The notes beneath the pieces are model-generated. The model was not told the DNA's origin, did no database searches, and saw only the letters and a program-made list of their open reading frames with translations. Both the position numbers and the translations under genes were made by a program. From Branchiostoma floridae (Eukaryota; Chordata; Leptocardii; Amphioxiformes; Branchiostomatidae), in NCBI RefSeq assembly GCF_000003815.2, contig NC_049979.1:17404437-17468436 (forward strand): a DNA stretch of 64,000 bases, given 5' to 3'. Shown here one piece after another: positions 37,601 to 51,339 of this stretch (position 1 is the first letter of the stretch; each line of letters starts with the position of its first letter).

Positions 37601-40600
37601 TTTTAGATGACATCGATTTGAAACCCTTTGCAGGGTGAAGTGTATCGCGCGGCCTGTTTATTTTCCTTTGTACAGACGTCAAGGTTTGGTGTAAAAGCAC
37701 CTCGGGGACATGAAATGGAAGCCCTGGAACAGACGGTTTAGAGAGCACGTAGTCAACCAATTTCACGCTCAAAATCCCCTTTCGATTGTTGAACAGGTGG
37801 CTCCAGTTAAACACGTGCTATGATGAAAAGTTGGAGGGTACGGTGGTGAAGCAGACTACCATGACAACTCTGTGACTCTATCCCTCTCTTCCAAAATCAG
37901 TTAGTGACCTGATATCTTGCAAAACAAGTATATTGCAACTGTTATCTAATCCTGATCAATTTCAGATTACTAATGGAACGTGAAGACGATAGTTGGCAGG
38001 CCCGCTCAAAGATACACCTCCCCCCTCCCACATATACATCCTCCACACAGAATGAATGACAGTGAGACGACCCGGTATGATCCCAAACATCATTCATGGA
38101 GTTCTCTACAAGGCCTTGACAGTAAAAGTGACCTTTGACACGTCACCTGATTATTCAGGTGAAAACAGTGTCAGTGGCTGATACTTAGCTGGCAGCCCTC
38201 CGCATTGACCTGTCGGATTTCCGTACCATGTATCACCCATGGCCTCCCACACGTCACGTCACTAGACACGTTACAGGACCTGTCTAACAAACCTCTCACC
38301 AGCCATGAAGGTTAGACGGCTCAAAATGGTATTTGTCCGTTTGGTAATGCTCTCCTGGCGTGTGAAACTGGGATAATCGGATTTGGGGAGCCAGTGTTTT
38401 GCTCTCCTTCTCATACAGAAGTAATGGTGTCATGTAGACCTATATAATGCTGTGTACATCCTGAGCTGCGGGTACACAATGCACTTGCCTCAGGTATTAG
38501 ATCATGGGTGACTTGCCAAGGGCTGGTCTATAGCTACGAGGGGCGTGCAATAAGTAATGGTCCTGACCCACTTCCAGTTGTCTGATCTAAATGAAATTTT
38601 GTATGTGTAATAATTCATATCTCTATGGGTTATGTTGCAAAAGACAGCTCTGAACTAATTGTGGTTTCTGATTTACTGGTGTTTGAACTTAGTCAGGTGC
38701 GAAATGGACCAGGTGTGAAATGGAACCAGTTGAGTGTCGCGCAGTGATCCGGTTTTTGTATTTGAAAGGACGCACACCAAAGAAGACTTTTGATGAAATA
38801 AATGAAACTTATGGTGATGATGCCCCATCATATGACCTTGTAAAACGCTGGCATCCTGAATTCAAACGTGGCTGGAAGTCTGTGGAAACAGCTCCCAGAC
38901 CTGGTCGTCCCTCTTGTGCCATTGATGAGGCATCAGTTGGAGGACCAACCTGGGGTGTCCTACAAAATCGGTGTCCAGAGCTGCATCAAACGATGGGAGA
39001 AACGCATAACTCTGGGTGATTCCTATGAAGAGAAAGACTAATAACTGTGCCAAGTTTCATTAATCTCCTGCTATGGGAAATGGGTCAGGACCATTACTAA
39101 TTGCACGCCCCTCGTAGTCCAAAAGCGGACGGAACGGACCCACTGAAGAATTTCTGGGTCATCTTTCTGTTGCCTCTTTTTACTACAAAATTTGATGTGT
39201 GTACTTTTACAGACACTAAAAACAAATCTAAGCAAGTGAATCAGGGATAATAATAATGTTCTTTTTGCTTTTTCACGAGCATGAATTTCTATCAACAATA
39301 TAATTAAGCAATACTTCACCTAGAAGACGTTCAAGTAAAGGCTTGCAAGTATCATCACTCAAAGAGAAACACGGTTAATGATAGATTAGCATTTCAAGAC
39401 ACAGTTTCAGCCGATTAGGCTTGAATCAGTTAATGATAGTTGATGATAATTAAGTGATACAACGTTTAGTGATATTTTTACACGTTGTTTTCAGACCGCT
39501 GATCCAACTTGCTGTTTGTTTTATTGTGAAAGTGATTTTAGGTTCATTTAGTGATTGCCACTCTCAACGAACTATAACGTTTGTTGTGACAAGATAAGAA
39601 AGTGAGCACACAGTCCCGCCCTGTTTAAGCGATAGTACAGGCAGTCACTAGCCCAGGCAGCTTATCTCGGCTCTTATAAGATAACAGGACAGCTGAGCTG
39701 CAGTTTTAAAGGTCAGTGGAGCTTCCAAATCGCTTTTGCTTCTGGGTGACGGAGCTGTCCAGTTATTTCCCACACGTGCATGTACATATACATAAAATAG
39801 AGTTATGCGCTGAGTGTCTGTGATAAAAGCCTTGCCAAGGCCATACCACCAATATGTCAAACTTGAAAAACAAATTTCGTGTCTCTATAGATGCCTAAAC
39901 CATGAACCACCCCATGTAATTTTGACACTGGTGACTTAGCCGTCTTTTTTGCGATATTTTGTTCCGCCCTGTAGGACCGGAGATGTGCTGTCAGTATCTC
40001 GGCGCGTCCGACCGAGACCTGCCGAAACTGAGCCGGTCCGGAGCCGACTCGGGTCAGCTGTCCGTCCGAGAGGAACAACAGAGACAAGCTTCATCTGCTC
40101 CACTCGCCCAAATCACGCCTCCGGTTACTAAAATAGGCGGAGGATGACTGAATTGCGTCCTCTTGGACACTGCATGGCGTAACCGAATGTGAGGTATGTC
40201 TACGCGGCTCTGTCCCATCTTAATATGGATGTCTAAGGCGTAAACTTAAGATGACTTCAAAAACGGAACCCTCTGGAGAGAAAGTCTCTACTGGGGGTCG
40301 TAACTTTAAAGAAAACGCACAGTGCACCTTTCAACGCGAATCCCGGGAGAGGATGCTAGTCTTATCGGAAAACTCCAGCAATGTTGGCAGTAAAGTCTCT
40401 TCACCTGTCACTACCCTGACAGCAGTCTACACATACAAACACATGTCAGTTGAACTGAGTATTAACACCGATCTGGTAGACCTATGATGTATTTTGGAGC
40501 TCTGCTGTTGAAAAATGTAAATCAATGTAAACGATTTCAGTATCGAACGCCAATGAGTATTTTAAATCATGCACTTTTCATTTTGATTGGGAAGGAAAGT

Positions 40601-43600
40601 TTGCAAAAAGACAGGCAAGAGTTCCGGGTACTCCGTCGTGAGGATTCCCTATTGTTGGGTTGGTAAATCCTCAAGGAATGTTACAGTGTCTTTGAAGATG
40701 TGCATTCGTGATTGTGAAAGGGTCTTTGTTTGATTCAAATTCCCGCGATTTTTTCAATTCCTCAACCCTCTAAATTCTTCTACATTCCATGACTAGTTTC
40801 GTCAGTTCGTGTCGACTTGAGTTACGCGTTTGATTCCGTTCTCTCTCACTTGTGTCCACTCAGAGAACAAGTCATTAGCATTCTTTAAAACTTAGATCAC
40901 CAATACACTGATGTCATTATGATGGAAAGGACAACATGTCATTTTCTCTGAGGAATAATAGTAACAATCAAAGTGTGCCAACATGGGCAATTTGGCAAAT
41001 TACTTTATCAGATGTCAGTCATAAGGGCAAAGTTCGAAGTTTTGTTCCGGCAAAGTGATTATTTGTGACATTTTTGGAGTACATTTCAAATAAGTCAGCA
41101 GGTAAACAAAACAGAAGCTGCTAACCCGTGCAGTGCGCGCCCCACCTGTCCATGTTGTCACAACACCTGCCGGAAAACACACTACAAAGTAACCGAACAG
41201 GCACTCCTGTGTGTGATCTGTGACGACAGGTCAGGGATATGTATTTTCCAAACAGAGTACCGACCTTGTCTGTTTACATAGATCACACCAGTTGATATAC
41301 ACACGTTTACCCACTTCGCACCAATTCCTGAAGATGGCTTGTTCGTAAGTGACACTCGCTAAAATGCTTCGGTTCATTTCATGGATTTCTCCCCTGCAGG
41401 GAGATTCATAGCTGTCTAAAAACTGAAACTAAAGAACCCCATTGTAAAAACTAAGTCACTCTAGTATATCATAAGACGTCCACGAAAAGGAGTCTTCATA
41501 TTTAGCCTTTTCAAGATAATATGTCGAAGGAGCCAACATATTGTGTTCCATTGACTTATGTCAGAATGCCCCACTCACCTCAGCATGACTGCCGGGAGTT
41601 AGCGTCTTGTTACATTTCTGGCACTTCAGACATGCGCGGTGCCAGTCCTTCCCGAGGGACGTCACCTTCTCCGCTGTCAGAAAAAAAATTAGTCATTATT
41701 AATGGAGCTTTAATGTAACAAATTATAGTACGTCCATACACCTGTGTACTATGTGTACGCTTGATATGCCAGAAACATGTAAGCTCGTAGTTGAGCTTTT
41801 ATCTTAAGACAGGTGTGACAGAGAAAGTATTGTTATCAATGACTCGTACTTGATCAGCGAGGTTAACAACGATTACATTGTACCCAACATGTACGTTTAT
41901 TTTAGAAAAATGTATCACATAAATAAACGATGGCCTTTTCACCTCTGCCGGCCAAATGTTGGCTACTATATAGCTGTGGCAGATTTTTCGGTGCTTTGAC
42001 AGAAAGCAAACCTAAATCCCAGCTTTTAGAGGATCTTCTTCTCGCTTCAGTCCAAAGGCCATGCTTATCTAACAACGACCCAATTATCTAGACCTCCGGC
42101 CTCACTGCAACTCTTCCAACAAAGCTAACTGTCAACATATCACACACACATGACCTGGCTTAGACAACTGCGTGCCAGAACACCGACATCATCGCAAAGG
42201 TACCAAGCCACAGACAAAGCCTTTGTTTAGAAAATCCACGGCTGAACATGCCTTTCTTTATCTTGTGACTTGGGTCACCCCTTGTGGATCAAGCGGGGCC
42301 TTTTCTTGGACGCCGCTGTATCGTCTGGCTAAGTCCCATGTTACCTTCTTCTGTGTAACTGTGAGGATCGCTTTACGAGTATGGTATTCTACGTTATTCA
42401 ATTAAACAGGCTCCACGAATAGAACAGAGAAGGTGGTAATGGTGGAGAAGGTGACTTGTCTGAGGTACAACAGAGGAAGGGAAAGGACAAACAAAGGGAA
42501 GCTGACTAAATAAAATAAGCTGCCGCTGACATGTTCCCTAACAGCGCGCACTCTCGGAAGTTGTTGACATTGTTTGAAGGCCCATTGAACTTGACACTAC
42601 TCCTGGATCTGTGAGCAACCTTTGATCAATGCTGTATTACGACAATATAAGTCATGTGTTACTAGCGATTGATTTCAATAAAAACCCGTAAGTTATTTCA
42701 AAGAAATGTAATTGAAAATGCACAAAGCTGGAAGGTCTTAATTAACGATTTTCTTTATGAAAAGTTAACGAGCAAGTAATAGCGTAATGCGATAGGCAGC
42801 ATGACACATCCAATTAGTATCGTTTTATCGTCTTTGCCTTTTGTGTTCAGAGGTTGACATTGCGGTGGTACCACAGACAGCGTGCCTGCAATAATTCACT
42901 CGGTCATGGGAGCCTGGATTAGTGCAGACGATACTATCACAAAACACAAGTGTAACTTTGTTATATACATGGTGCGTGTTAAATTTTTATGTAGTAGCAG
43001 GATATGTTCCCATGAAAATGAGCGTCACTTTTCACCGACGTTACACTCCATTTGGCTATTTAACAAAATAGTGTATTATCTAATTAGTCTGCCAGTCCAA
43101 ACAGACCCAGAAAGCTAAACGGCCATCTGGTAATTCTGTATGACGTTACATTGACGCAAGGTCACATCTTGTCACTTCACATGGTGAATACTAAGCTTTG
43201 ATTTGCCAACCGCCCTGAAAGGAAACGTGTATGTTCGATAATCCATCTATAAGGTTGAGACATGTATCAGATTGTAGCCGTCCCAAGATTTGGGCAGAGA
43301 TCGTCCTGCTCCAGCATCTTGATCAGAGTTTGCGTCAAATGAGGCATTTCCTCTTCCATTCAATTCATGTACGGAAAGTGCACGATAACTGATATCGCTA
43401 ATCCTGATAGGAAGAAGAACTTATTCATTGGGGGCTTGTTGAAAGGGAAAGCCCCAAGATGGAGTGTCGGTAGTGAGCGAGCTACATGTATGGCTGTCAC
43501 ATACATCTTGCACAGAAACGCAAGGCTAAAAGAAGTTTCTACTGAAATGACCGGGAGGTGATGTTGGTAGAGGTTTGTTTATGACAAGAGTAGCGGCTTG

Positions 43601-46468
43601 CTATGTTCGGGGTGTGGTTGCCAGACCGGTTGGTGCCTAAAAGTCGGACTCCACAATTTTCTCTACTTACTGAGCTTATGGAAGAAATGCTGTAAACGTA
43701 AACATCGCACATCCTGGACTGTGAAAATACGCCAGCCAAGGAGCGTTACTTACGAGTTTCAACAATTTGAACTATCCTTTGTGCCAAACTGTGGCAAACA
43801 CCACGACACAGCGAACTCCATAGCAACAATGAATAAAGGAAAATTAGTACTAATGGAACCTTTGAATTCAAAATCCCTTCTTACGTCATGTACAATGGGT
43901 GAGGAAATATGACATCATGTGGAAATGATGTGGCATTGCGCGACGCTTCAGGCAGACATTAAGTGTTGCTAATACGTCGCGTGACATATAGATGGACATA
44001 GAGAAATCCTTATACTGTATCACATTCCAATGTACAAGAAGAAAAATAATGAAATTGATAACACCATTTTGTTCCAATACCATTTTGTTCCAAATTCGCA
44101 CTTCGATGAGAAAGGTCCGAGCCGCTTTGAAAACCTATTAAGAACATTTATAGCTCAGGCGATGACGTACTCGCGTAGTTGCGTGATAAAAACGGGCGTG
44201 GCACAATTTTGTTTGTTAGATTAGAGATCCAGGTCATTACCAGCAAACACCAAGTAGTGTGTGGTGCTGGGCCGGGCTATCAACAGTTTTCACCAGCGCG
44301 GTAAGGCATGGCGACAGGAGCTTGACCTTGAGAGTGAGTGCTTGCCCTTGCCCCCCACCCACTCTTCAAAAGCACGATCTGACCGAAGGCATAGCGGCGT
44401 TCCTCTGTCTGCAGTCGCAAACAAAGTTTACAATCTGTGTCATGGCTGCCTTTGGCAATTACAGATAAAGGTTTGAACCATTGTGTATGGCGAACACCAT
44501 ACAAACACAGCTAACATGCCAGGCGCAGCACCAAAGAAACATGCTCCAGTCAGACCGACATTTAACGTTACTCTGTCACCTTTTCCAATCGGTTGACTAC
44601 TCAAAGCGGAGTGCGACATTTTTTCTGCACACCTAGGTTTGACTACTGATATGGGTAACAGAGATTCGGTATCACGGTTGTAAGGTTCCCTTAGATATGT
44701 TTAGTTTTGGCAGATTACACAAACACTAAACATGGCACCATTCGTTGGTGCCGAGAAAAAAAAGAAGTAAATAAAAATGGATCTGGGATACCTTTTCAGA
44801 GCTGCATCCTTTCCTCATATAAAGGAAGGAGAAATTGGTTCTTTACTTCTTGTTTCTTTTGAAACAGTAGGTTCACATTGTTTGCGACAGGTCAGAGGAC
44901 AAAACGTTGATTGGTCGTAGAAAAGAAGGGAATTTTCATTTTACATCTCAAATGTGAATTGAAAAAGTCTGGAAGGGCTTAAGATCCCCACCCAAGAGTC
45001 TCTGGTAACTAAAGAAACTTCGGCTAATATCAGGCATTAGGCATACCACACCTAACCACGCAATAACTTGATGACGTCATGTACCACATATCAAAAACGG
45101 CTAACAGCGGTGCACATCGACGACGGTATGCAGTCTTGACCGAAGATCGAAGATCCATTAACGCCATGCACTGTGTCCACTTTGAATTAGAACTGCTACT
45201 TCACCAGACAAAATACTACGGGTTCACAGAACAACGTTTCTACAGGAAGAGAAATAAACGCAGTTTTGTTGCAGCATCACTGCTGCATGATGTCACTGAT
45301 GCGGTGTCCTAACAACGGTGACGCCTCTCTGACATGGATGGAAAGGCGTTCCCGACGTGGGAGGCGACACCTGGATATCCGACTACTTTGAAGGTTTGAA
45401 TACTGGACAATTACCGAGACAAAATTACAAAAGGTCTGGTCAAAAGTATGCGACTGCATCCAGAAAGAATGTTGCTATTCATGTCACGGGCTTGGAAATC
45501 AGCTTCCGCTATAATCTGTGTGGAAGATTGTATTGTATGATGCCTATCCGAGACAGAGTTCCGTTCTGTTGTACATGTACAATGTATTTCTGTCCCGGAC
45601 ATCGACATTGATGCTTATAATCCACCGCATGTTTTTCAACACGGACTTGTCACAGTTGGCGATAAATCCCTGGCCCTAATCGATGGACCAGTGCGGGAAT
45701 AGAATATAAGCGACATGCTTTAATTGTGCGGCGCGCTTGTCATGCTGAAACCCTGATAACATCGGTTTCCAGGTTTGGTAAGGCAGCCAGCCGCTCTGCT
45801 TCCCGTGATATGCCTTGATTGTATAAATAAGTCACATCATATCGGCGGTCTCTCAGGATAACAAGTGTTTTGGATGCCTCGGAGGCGGTCGGAGTGATTG
45901 TAAGAGAATGACACAGACAAATTAGCGAAACCTTGTAATGTTTACGCGATATTTACCGGAACAGACTGAATAATAATATGTTGCGACGTTGTAACGTGTT
46001 TTGGCTCTCAAGCGCTGGTGGTTATAAATTATTCCGTAGAGGAGTGCAATAGCTGTTGGTGGCAAAACAGCGGCCCCGCCTCCATGACAAATATTGGTCC
46101 CGTAGTTGGGCGTTGTAAACTCAGCAGCGGGACTTTGTATCCCGCTGAACATTGTGTCGTAGACAACCTATTTACGTACTATTCGAGTCGACGCCCATTC
46201 ATGATAGTGGGGAACACGGACTACATTGTTGTACGTTTCATGGCTGGCAAAGACATGAACTCAGTCAAAACGTCATTTATGCAAATGTACGATATAACGT
46301 TACTAAACCTAGCCGAATGACCCAGGTACCAAACGGTCTCGCTGCGGCAATAAATTGTTTACAGCCCGATATGTGTAGCCCCACCTGTCGGTCGCAATAT
46401 CATAATAAGTAAAAAATTTATGCCTTACCAAAGTACACTTCCTTGGTGCAAGTTGGGCACTTGGGCAT
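34677..46468 (-). CDS. CRIP: CRIP-type single-LIM protein, copy C
   Basis: Exons are 46429-46468, 41579-41673, 34905-34962 and 34677-34732, giving 82 residues. The protein starts [13 protein letters not shown], continues [18 protein letters not shown], then [34 protein letters not shown] and ends [17 protein letters not shown]. Zinc ligands CPTC, HRAC, CQKC and CNHPC form one standard LIM domain. This is the copy closest to vertebrate CRIP1/CRIP2 ([23 protein letters not shown]). Donors are GTAAGG, GTGAGT and GTGCGT. Introns 1 (4.7 kb) and 2 (6.6 kb) are large; intron 2 carries a deleted mariner and a hairpin element. A second terminal exon lies at 33945-33985. Confidence 0.93.
35115..35431. 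mobile_element. Hairpin/MITE-like element with 28-bp perfect inverted ends
   Basis: The ends 35115-35142 (starting CAGCAAGTAAATTTTATGGA) and 35404-35431 are exact reverse complements, separated by 261 bases without coding capacity. A diverged copy of one end occurs at 22961-22990, so this is a dispersed family. No convincing target duplication was found. It lies in intron 2 of LIM gene C. Confidence 0.75.
35432..38534. other. Intron 2 of LIM gene C, middle part, nothing recognised
   Basis: No exon, RNA gene or bounded element was identified in this 3.1-kb stretch; the open frames are short and have no domain similarity. Confidence 0.45.
38537..39114 (+). mobile_element. Mariner-family element, internally deleted (non-autonomous)
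   Basis: The terminal inverted repeats begin CGAGGGGCGTGCAAT and continue AGTAATGGTCCTGACCCA with one difference; they are about 34 bp and flanked by the TA duplication (38535-38536 and 39115-39116). Inside, 38720-39019 encodes the N-terminal helix-turn-helix of a mariner transposase: [33 protein letters not shown] and APRPGRPS. The DDD catalytic core is missing. After the deletion the frame shifts, and the last part ([19 protein letters not shown], stop about 39042) is the normal C-terminus in another frame. The element cannot mobilise itself. It sits in intron 2 of LIM gene C. Confidence 0.9.
39115..41578. other. Intron 2 of LIM gene C, 5' part
   Basis: Mostly featureless. A GC-richer island at about 39960-40147 has a 62-codon plus-strand frame (start [20 protein letters not shown]) with an exon-like composition, but there is no recognisable family and no clear partner exons. 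Confidence 0.4.
41674..46428. other. Intron 1 of LIM gene C, nothing recognised
   Basis: About 4.7 kb without a supportable exon or bounded transposon. A short imperfect tandem of ACCATTTTGTTCCAA occurs near 44063-44094. Confidence 0.45.
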
Positions 46469-49400
46469 GTTGACACACTACAGACGCTTATCAGCCTGGA
46501 TACGTGAAGAAAAACAGCGGTTGTGGGACTGACTTCTCTGTACGACCTGTAGCTGCAGAGGGGCGGTGACTGCACTGTGGCTGCTTCCTTGCTTGTGGGT
46601 TTGTTTTATTCCGGTTTTGCGCACTTCCCTTCAACAGCTACTTTGCACACGGCACGGAACTTCGTGGCGCTTGCTTGCGAAATGGGACGACGGTACCTCA
46701 GACGCAAGTGATGTTGATAATCGACTTCCAAATATATCAGGTTTAGTGCCTCAGTGTCACGACCAGATTATAAAGCTTAGCTCTCCTAACACCGTGGGGA
46801 GAGGGGGGTATGCCACCGCCCAGGGCGCCTTCACTGAAACATATGTCTCAAGAGACAACGCTCTTCATCTTTCCCTCACGGTCAAGCCCAGCTCTAAATT
46901 CAGAGCGCACTGACGTACATCACAATTCCTATTCGTTCCTTTTTTTACTGTATCACGGTGCTTTTTATACCATAGGATCAGTGCCAGTGCACGCTTGTAT
47001 TATAAGAAACTTTGAAAAATCATAAAAGACTTCATGGTTCAGTCTACTCCAGCTACAACGTGCTCCGCCCAACTACAACTACGACGTACTCACAAGTGTG
47101 GTGTAGATCCCCACCGGACAGAAGACGGCTTCCTTGAAGATCTCGAATTTGAAGGAAATTGTATGGCAAATACATTCCAACCTGTCCGACCGAGAACAGA
47201 CGGTAGTGTTAGATAGTGTTTCTCCCGGCTAGTTGTAAATGTCAGCATAAACGTATTCACCACTTATCATGGAGAACCTTAAATACACATGATTTCTCAA
47301 GCTTGCCTCCACTTTTGGAGCATAACTTGGCGATGTAAGGCAACGATTTGACTAGTACAAAATATTACCCAACATGGAGTCTACAAGACTGTGCTGTACG
47401 CGCTTTATGATAAGTTGCTATTACATTACCTTCAAATTTAGTTTTGTGCCATATTCTCTCTAAACATACAATTGCCAGTTAATCAATGTGAAATGGCAGG
47501 GCCATGGCATAGAAATAATTGTAGTAACACCAAACATTGCGACCTCATGGAGACACACATGTACCGGCACTAAAAAAAGGTGAAGCTTGTGTCAAACTTG
47601 GATCACTAAAAATGGTGTTGAAAGAACGCTATTAACGTTCAAAGCTTATCTTCGATCAACAATTCTTAAGATCTTAAATCCTGCCTTTCACACAAATATT
47701 CCAGTTAGACCAAGGAGCTTTTATCCTATTGGGAACCACGCCTAAAGCGATACATTCCTATATACGATTGATTTGTCTTTATCTATTGAGCGGCGTTGTC
47801 TCTATAATGGTTACAGTAAAAGTACATGAAAATCTAGGATCCGTCAAGTTGAAGAACCTTCGAGCTACCGAACGTATTGTCGTAAAGGTACCAGGGTACA
47901 TAAGTACGCAATAAATGCTCCACCGTGTAACTAAATCAACAAACTGGAGTGGATACATGTATATGTTACTTACATCCAACCTATTGTGGTTACAGTTTAA
48001 CAACGCCACGCCTTCTCAAATATATCCAAGGTGTACATACACCTGTCACACTCCAGTACACCACACCCTTGCCACCTATAAATACATGCTACAGGAAAGT
48101 GGATCACGCCCTGTAGAACGGTCAAGGTCTTTGGGCAAACAAACAAAACTGTTGTGAGATAGAGACAAAAGCGTGATTGTTCATAAAACAGGATGGCGCA
48201 GAAGGTCTGAATGTGTTTGAGATGAAACCACTATCCAAAGTGTTGTAAGAAGATAATAACCTATCTTTAGGATACAAATTATACGTATTACACCTTAGCT
48301 TTCTTTTGTAAGCCATATGCTTCGAATCTTAACCTGCAAGCTCTACAAATAGGATGTGTCAGTTTCCTTAGTTTCTTTGTCCTTACTTACTTTCGAATGA
48401 TCTACTTTCTTCACACCAGTTAAAACAAATTTTGCTCTGTTCATATCACCTACACTGTATACATAGCTGCAAGATGACGCCATCCTCTCAGAATGCATGA
48501 CACCAGGCTGTTCCCGAACTGTCCACCCATGGATAATTGGCGGTGTGGCATTTGCGTCAGTTCCTTCAGCACAAACGTCACGCCAACTGTCACGGGCCCA
48601 TATACGGCACAGAGCATTTCACTCCCGCTACAAGCGCTGACATACCCGGCTACTGAGCTCCCCAATGGGCCACGCTATTTGCTAATCTAATTAGACTTTC
48701 ACCACTTGTGGATCATAACATGTAACAGATATTCGTATGTGTTTATGATGGTTGACGTGTATTTGTCTCAACAATATTCCCCAGCTACCACCCTCCACAA
48801 ATCGAAGCCACAACTGCGGCATTCGCCGTAACCTCTGCTTGGAGAAGATAAGCAACGATACAACAGAACGGGAAAATTCTATACAGACTATAGTGAGGAT
48901 AGTACTTTTTAGAGACGAGAATAGCGGGTATTTAAGTAATTCATTGAAAAAGCGCACACATATGAACAGTATTTTGAAGTAACATCTTTACTTGGATATG
49001 TGCCGCACTGAACATGAACGTTGATATCAATACTGAAAAAAAATTGAAATGCCATTTGAATTCATTTTTCCCGATTGGTTACTATCTCACATGTTCCCCC
49101 CATCATCCTGATAAGGTAAAGTCTATTTGACTTGGTCGAGCTAATCGTATCAAACTGTCTATCTAGACCGCCTGTAAGATATGTGATATAACACGGATTC
49201 AATTTGTATCGACGCGAGAAAAGCGGCTCGGTTTCTGTTACAGAGCAAAGATATCAGCAGTGGATGCAGTAAGCAATGTAAATCCCCGGCCCCGAGGTAA
49301 ACACGTGGATACAAGTGTCTAAGGGAGGCCTCATAGACAAGGGCGACATAGACCAGTGTCACTACTTGTGATGGGTGGGTACATTTTTACTGGAGTTCAT

Positions 49401-50309
49401 AATTATTATGATATCTATCTCCATGAAAACGAAGGTTTTGCTTTCTGGCTGCCTGTTTGTTTGTTTGTCTTGGTGTGTGTCCAAGTTTGTGCCCGGGCTG
49501 AGTTTTGACCAAAGAAAGAGAGGACGAACTTTGTTTTCGCAGTTCTATTTTCCGTATGATAGTCGCGTTCGCCACTGAGTGACAGGAAGTGATCAATGGA
49601 CACATATGACATCCTTACTTGCATAATTGATGAACTACAATCATATGAGAAGCTCTAGATATTTCACGGTTTCGTAAGACCTTTTTGTGAAGATTGTGCA
49701 ATGACAGAGGACGATGTGTTCTGTAGGTGAAAGTGACCCAAATCCCACGCCCGCACCCCCCTGCGCAGCCCGCCCGGAGGCCACCCGCTACCGGTACCCA
49801 AGCCCCGCTGTGAATGGAGGTATTGTACGGATGATAGACGAGAGTAATCGTCCTTGTCATGTCATTTATCCCCAATCCTGATGGATGGGTGAGGAGAATA
49901 TGAGAATCCATGTTAAGCACCTTAATGCTACTGACTGATGTCTGACCATTCCTTCCTACAGTCCAAGCATTCCCCAGACCTTTACACGGCATCTGTAAAC
50001 ACGCACACTAGGACAGCAGCTTATCTGGCGTGTCTCAGAACACAGGTTATCTATATTTGGGAACACGCTGCTCGGGGGTAATAAACAAATGACATTAATG
50101 TAACGATTTTATATTCATTTATTGACGTCTACAGACGATCGAGAGGCCTAGTAATAGTATATCAGTATTTTCCAATTGCGTGTCGTTACTGCTGTTCACA
50201 GTATTATTCTAACTATTGTGTACTTAAGTCGTTGAAGACATTCTTCCTGAAACACATTTTAAGATATACCTGAATGTGTTGGCGAATCAAATAGATTACA
50301 ACAGTTCAC
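46469..50309. other. Intergenic, no gene recognised
   Basis: Upstream of LIM gene C. No exon with similarity or splice support was found; open frames are short and overlap on all strands. Confidence 0.45.
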
Positions 50310-50320
50310 AAACTGAGCTG

Positions 50321-50576
50321 GCGTCGGGCGTGACGTAACTGGTAGAGCGTTCAGTTCGGAATCTATAAGTTCTGAGTTCGATCCCCGCCGTGCCCTTTGC
50401 ACGACTTTCCTCACTCCACCCAGGTGTAAAAATGGGTACCTGAATTCCATCGGGGAGGTAAAAGACTACCTTTATCTTCTGTCTGTATCGTGTATGTGAC
50501 ACTGTTAATATAAGTTACAGTGTCGAGTGCAGTGCCACATATTGTCCTCGTCTGTCCGAAAAGCAAATAGAAAAAA
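50321..50576 (+). mobile_element. tRNA-derived SINE with 11-bp target duplication
   Basis: The element begins with a tRNA-like head (GGGCGTGACGTAACTGGTAG, A-box region; B box AGTTCGATCCC at 50375-50385), has a central core with GACTTTCCTCACT at 50403-50415 and CCAGGTGTAAAAATGGGTAC, and ends in an A-rich tail. The 11-bp repeat AAACTGAGCTG flanks it at 50310-50320 and 50577-50587. SINEs are copied by a partner LINE machinery. The core resembles widely distributed animal SINE cores; the family name is not certain. Confidence 0.88.
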
Positions 50577-50883
50577 AAACTGAGCTGTACTAGTGAATAC
50601 CTAGTACGTCTATATTGAAACTGTAACTTAAAGCCCTGGCCTGAAGTAACCACGTGCTTTTTATGTCAACGTGTTTGGTGACGCACTTATGAATGAATAT
50701 CCTTCCATATGACCTGGTGTGAAGAGTACAAAACAGGTGTTTACACGACAGTGGGCTCATGTTTGTTTCTGTTGGTTGTCAAAGTTCTGCGACTGACGAG
50801 CGAGGTTTCACCACTTCATCGGGATGCGTGGTCTCCTCATTTACTGTTATGGCTGAAACGTACAGGGCCACAGAAAGTAATTT

Positions 50884-51339
50884 TATTTATTTATTTGTTC
50901 AGCTGTTTACAAACAGCCAGGGCTGCCCAACTAGCCGTAGGCTATTGTCAAGGGCTAACCCTGTACGGGTTCGCACATGTTCGCACACAACGGGTTATAC
51001 CGCCCCTTACGGGGTGACACACCCGTAAGGGTGAATGATGTAGATCACCATGTGGCTGATACGAGACAGAGGTTCCGGGTGATTTGAAGTGAATCACCAA
51101 CTCCCGACAGAAGGATTTGCACCAACGCACACCGCACCATCGCACGTGTGGGGGTTCTTTAACGTGCATGGGGTATGGCTCTCCCCATACACGGGACCTC
51201 CATTTAACGTCCTATCCGAGGGACGACTCATTTTTCACTTGAGTAAAGTGAGGAAAGTCATGTAAAGTGCCTTTCCCAAGGGCACAAGACCAGCAACACG
51301 GCAGGCGGATTCGAACCGGCGACCTCTCGGTCAAGGGCC
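50884..51339 (-). mobile_element. SINE, minus orientation, 11-bp target duplication
   Basis: The 456-bp element is flanked by GAAAGTAATTT at 50873-50883 and 51340-51350. On the minus strand it starts near a Pol III B box (GGTTCGAATCC, 51307-51317), so the A-box end is truncated. It then shows the core GACTTTCCTCACT (51247-51259), identical to the SINE at 50321, and ends in an (AAAT)n tail. A long 3' body contains ACGTTAAATGGAGGTCC and a GGGTTATACC palindromic part. It belongs to the same superfamily as its neighbour but has a different body. Confidence 0.86.
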
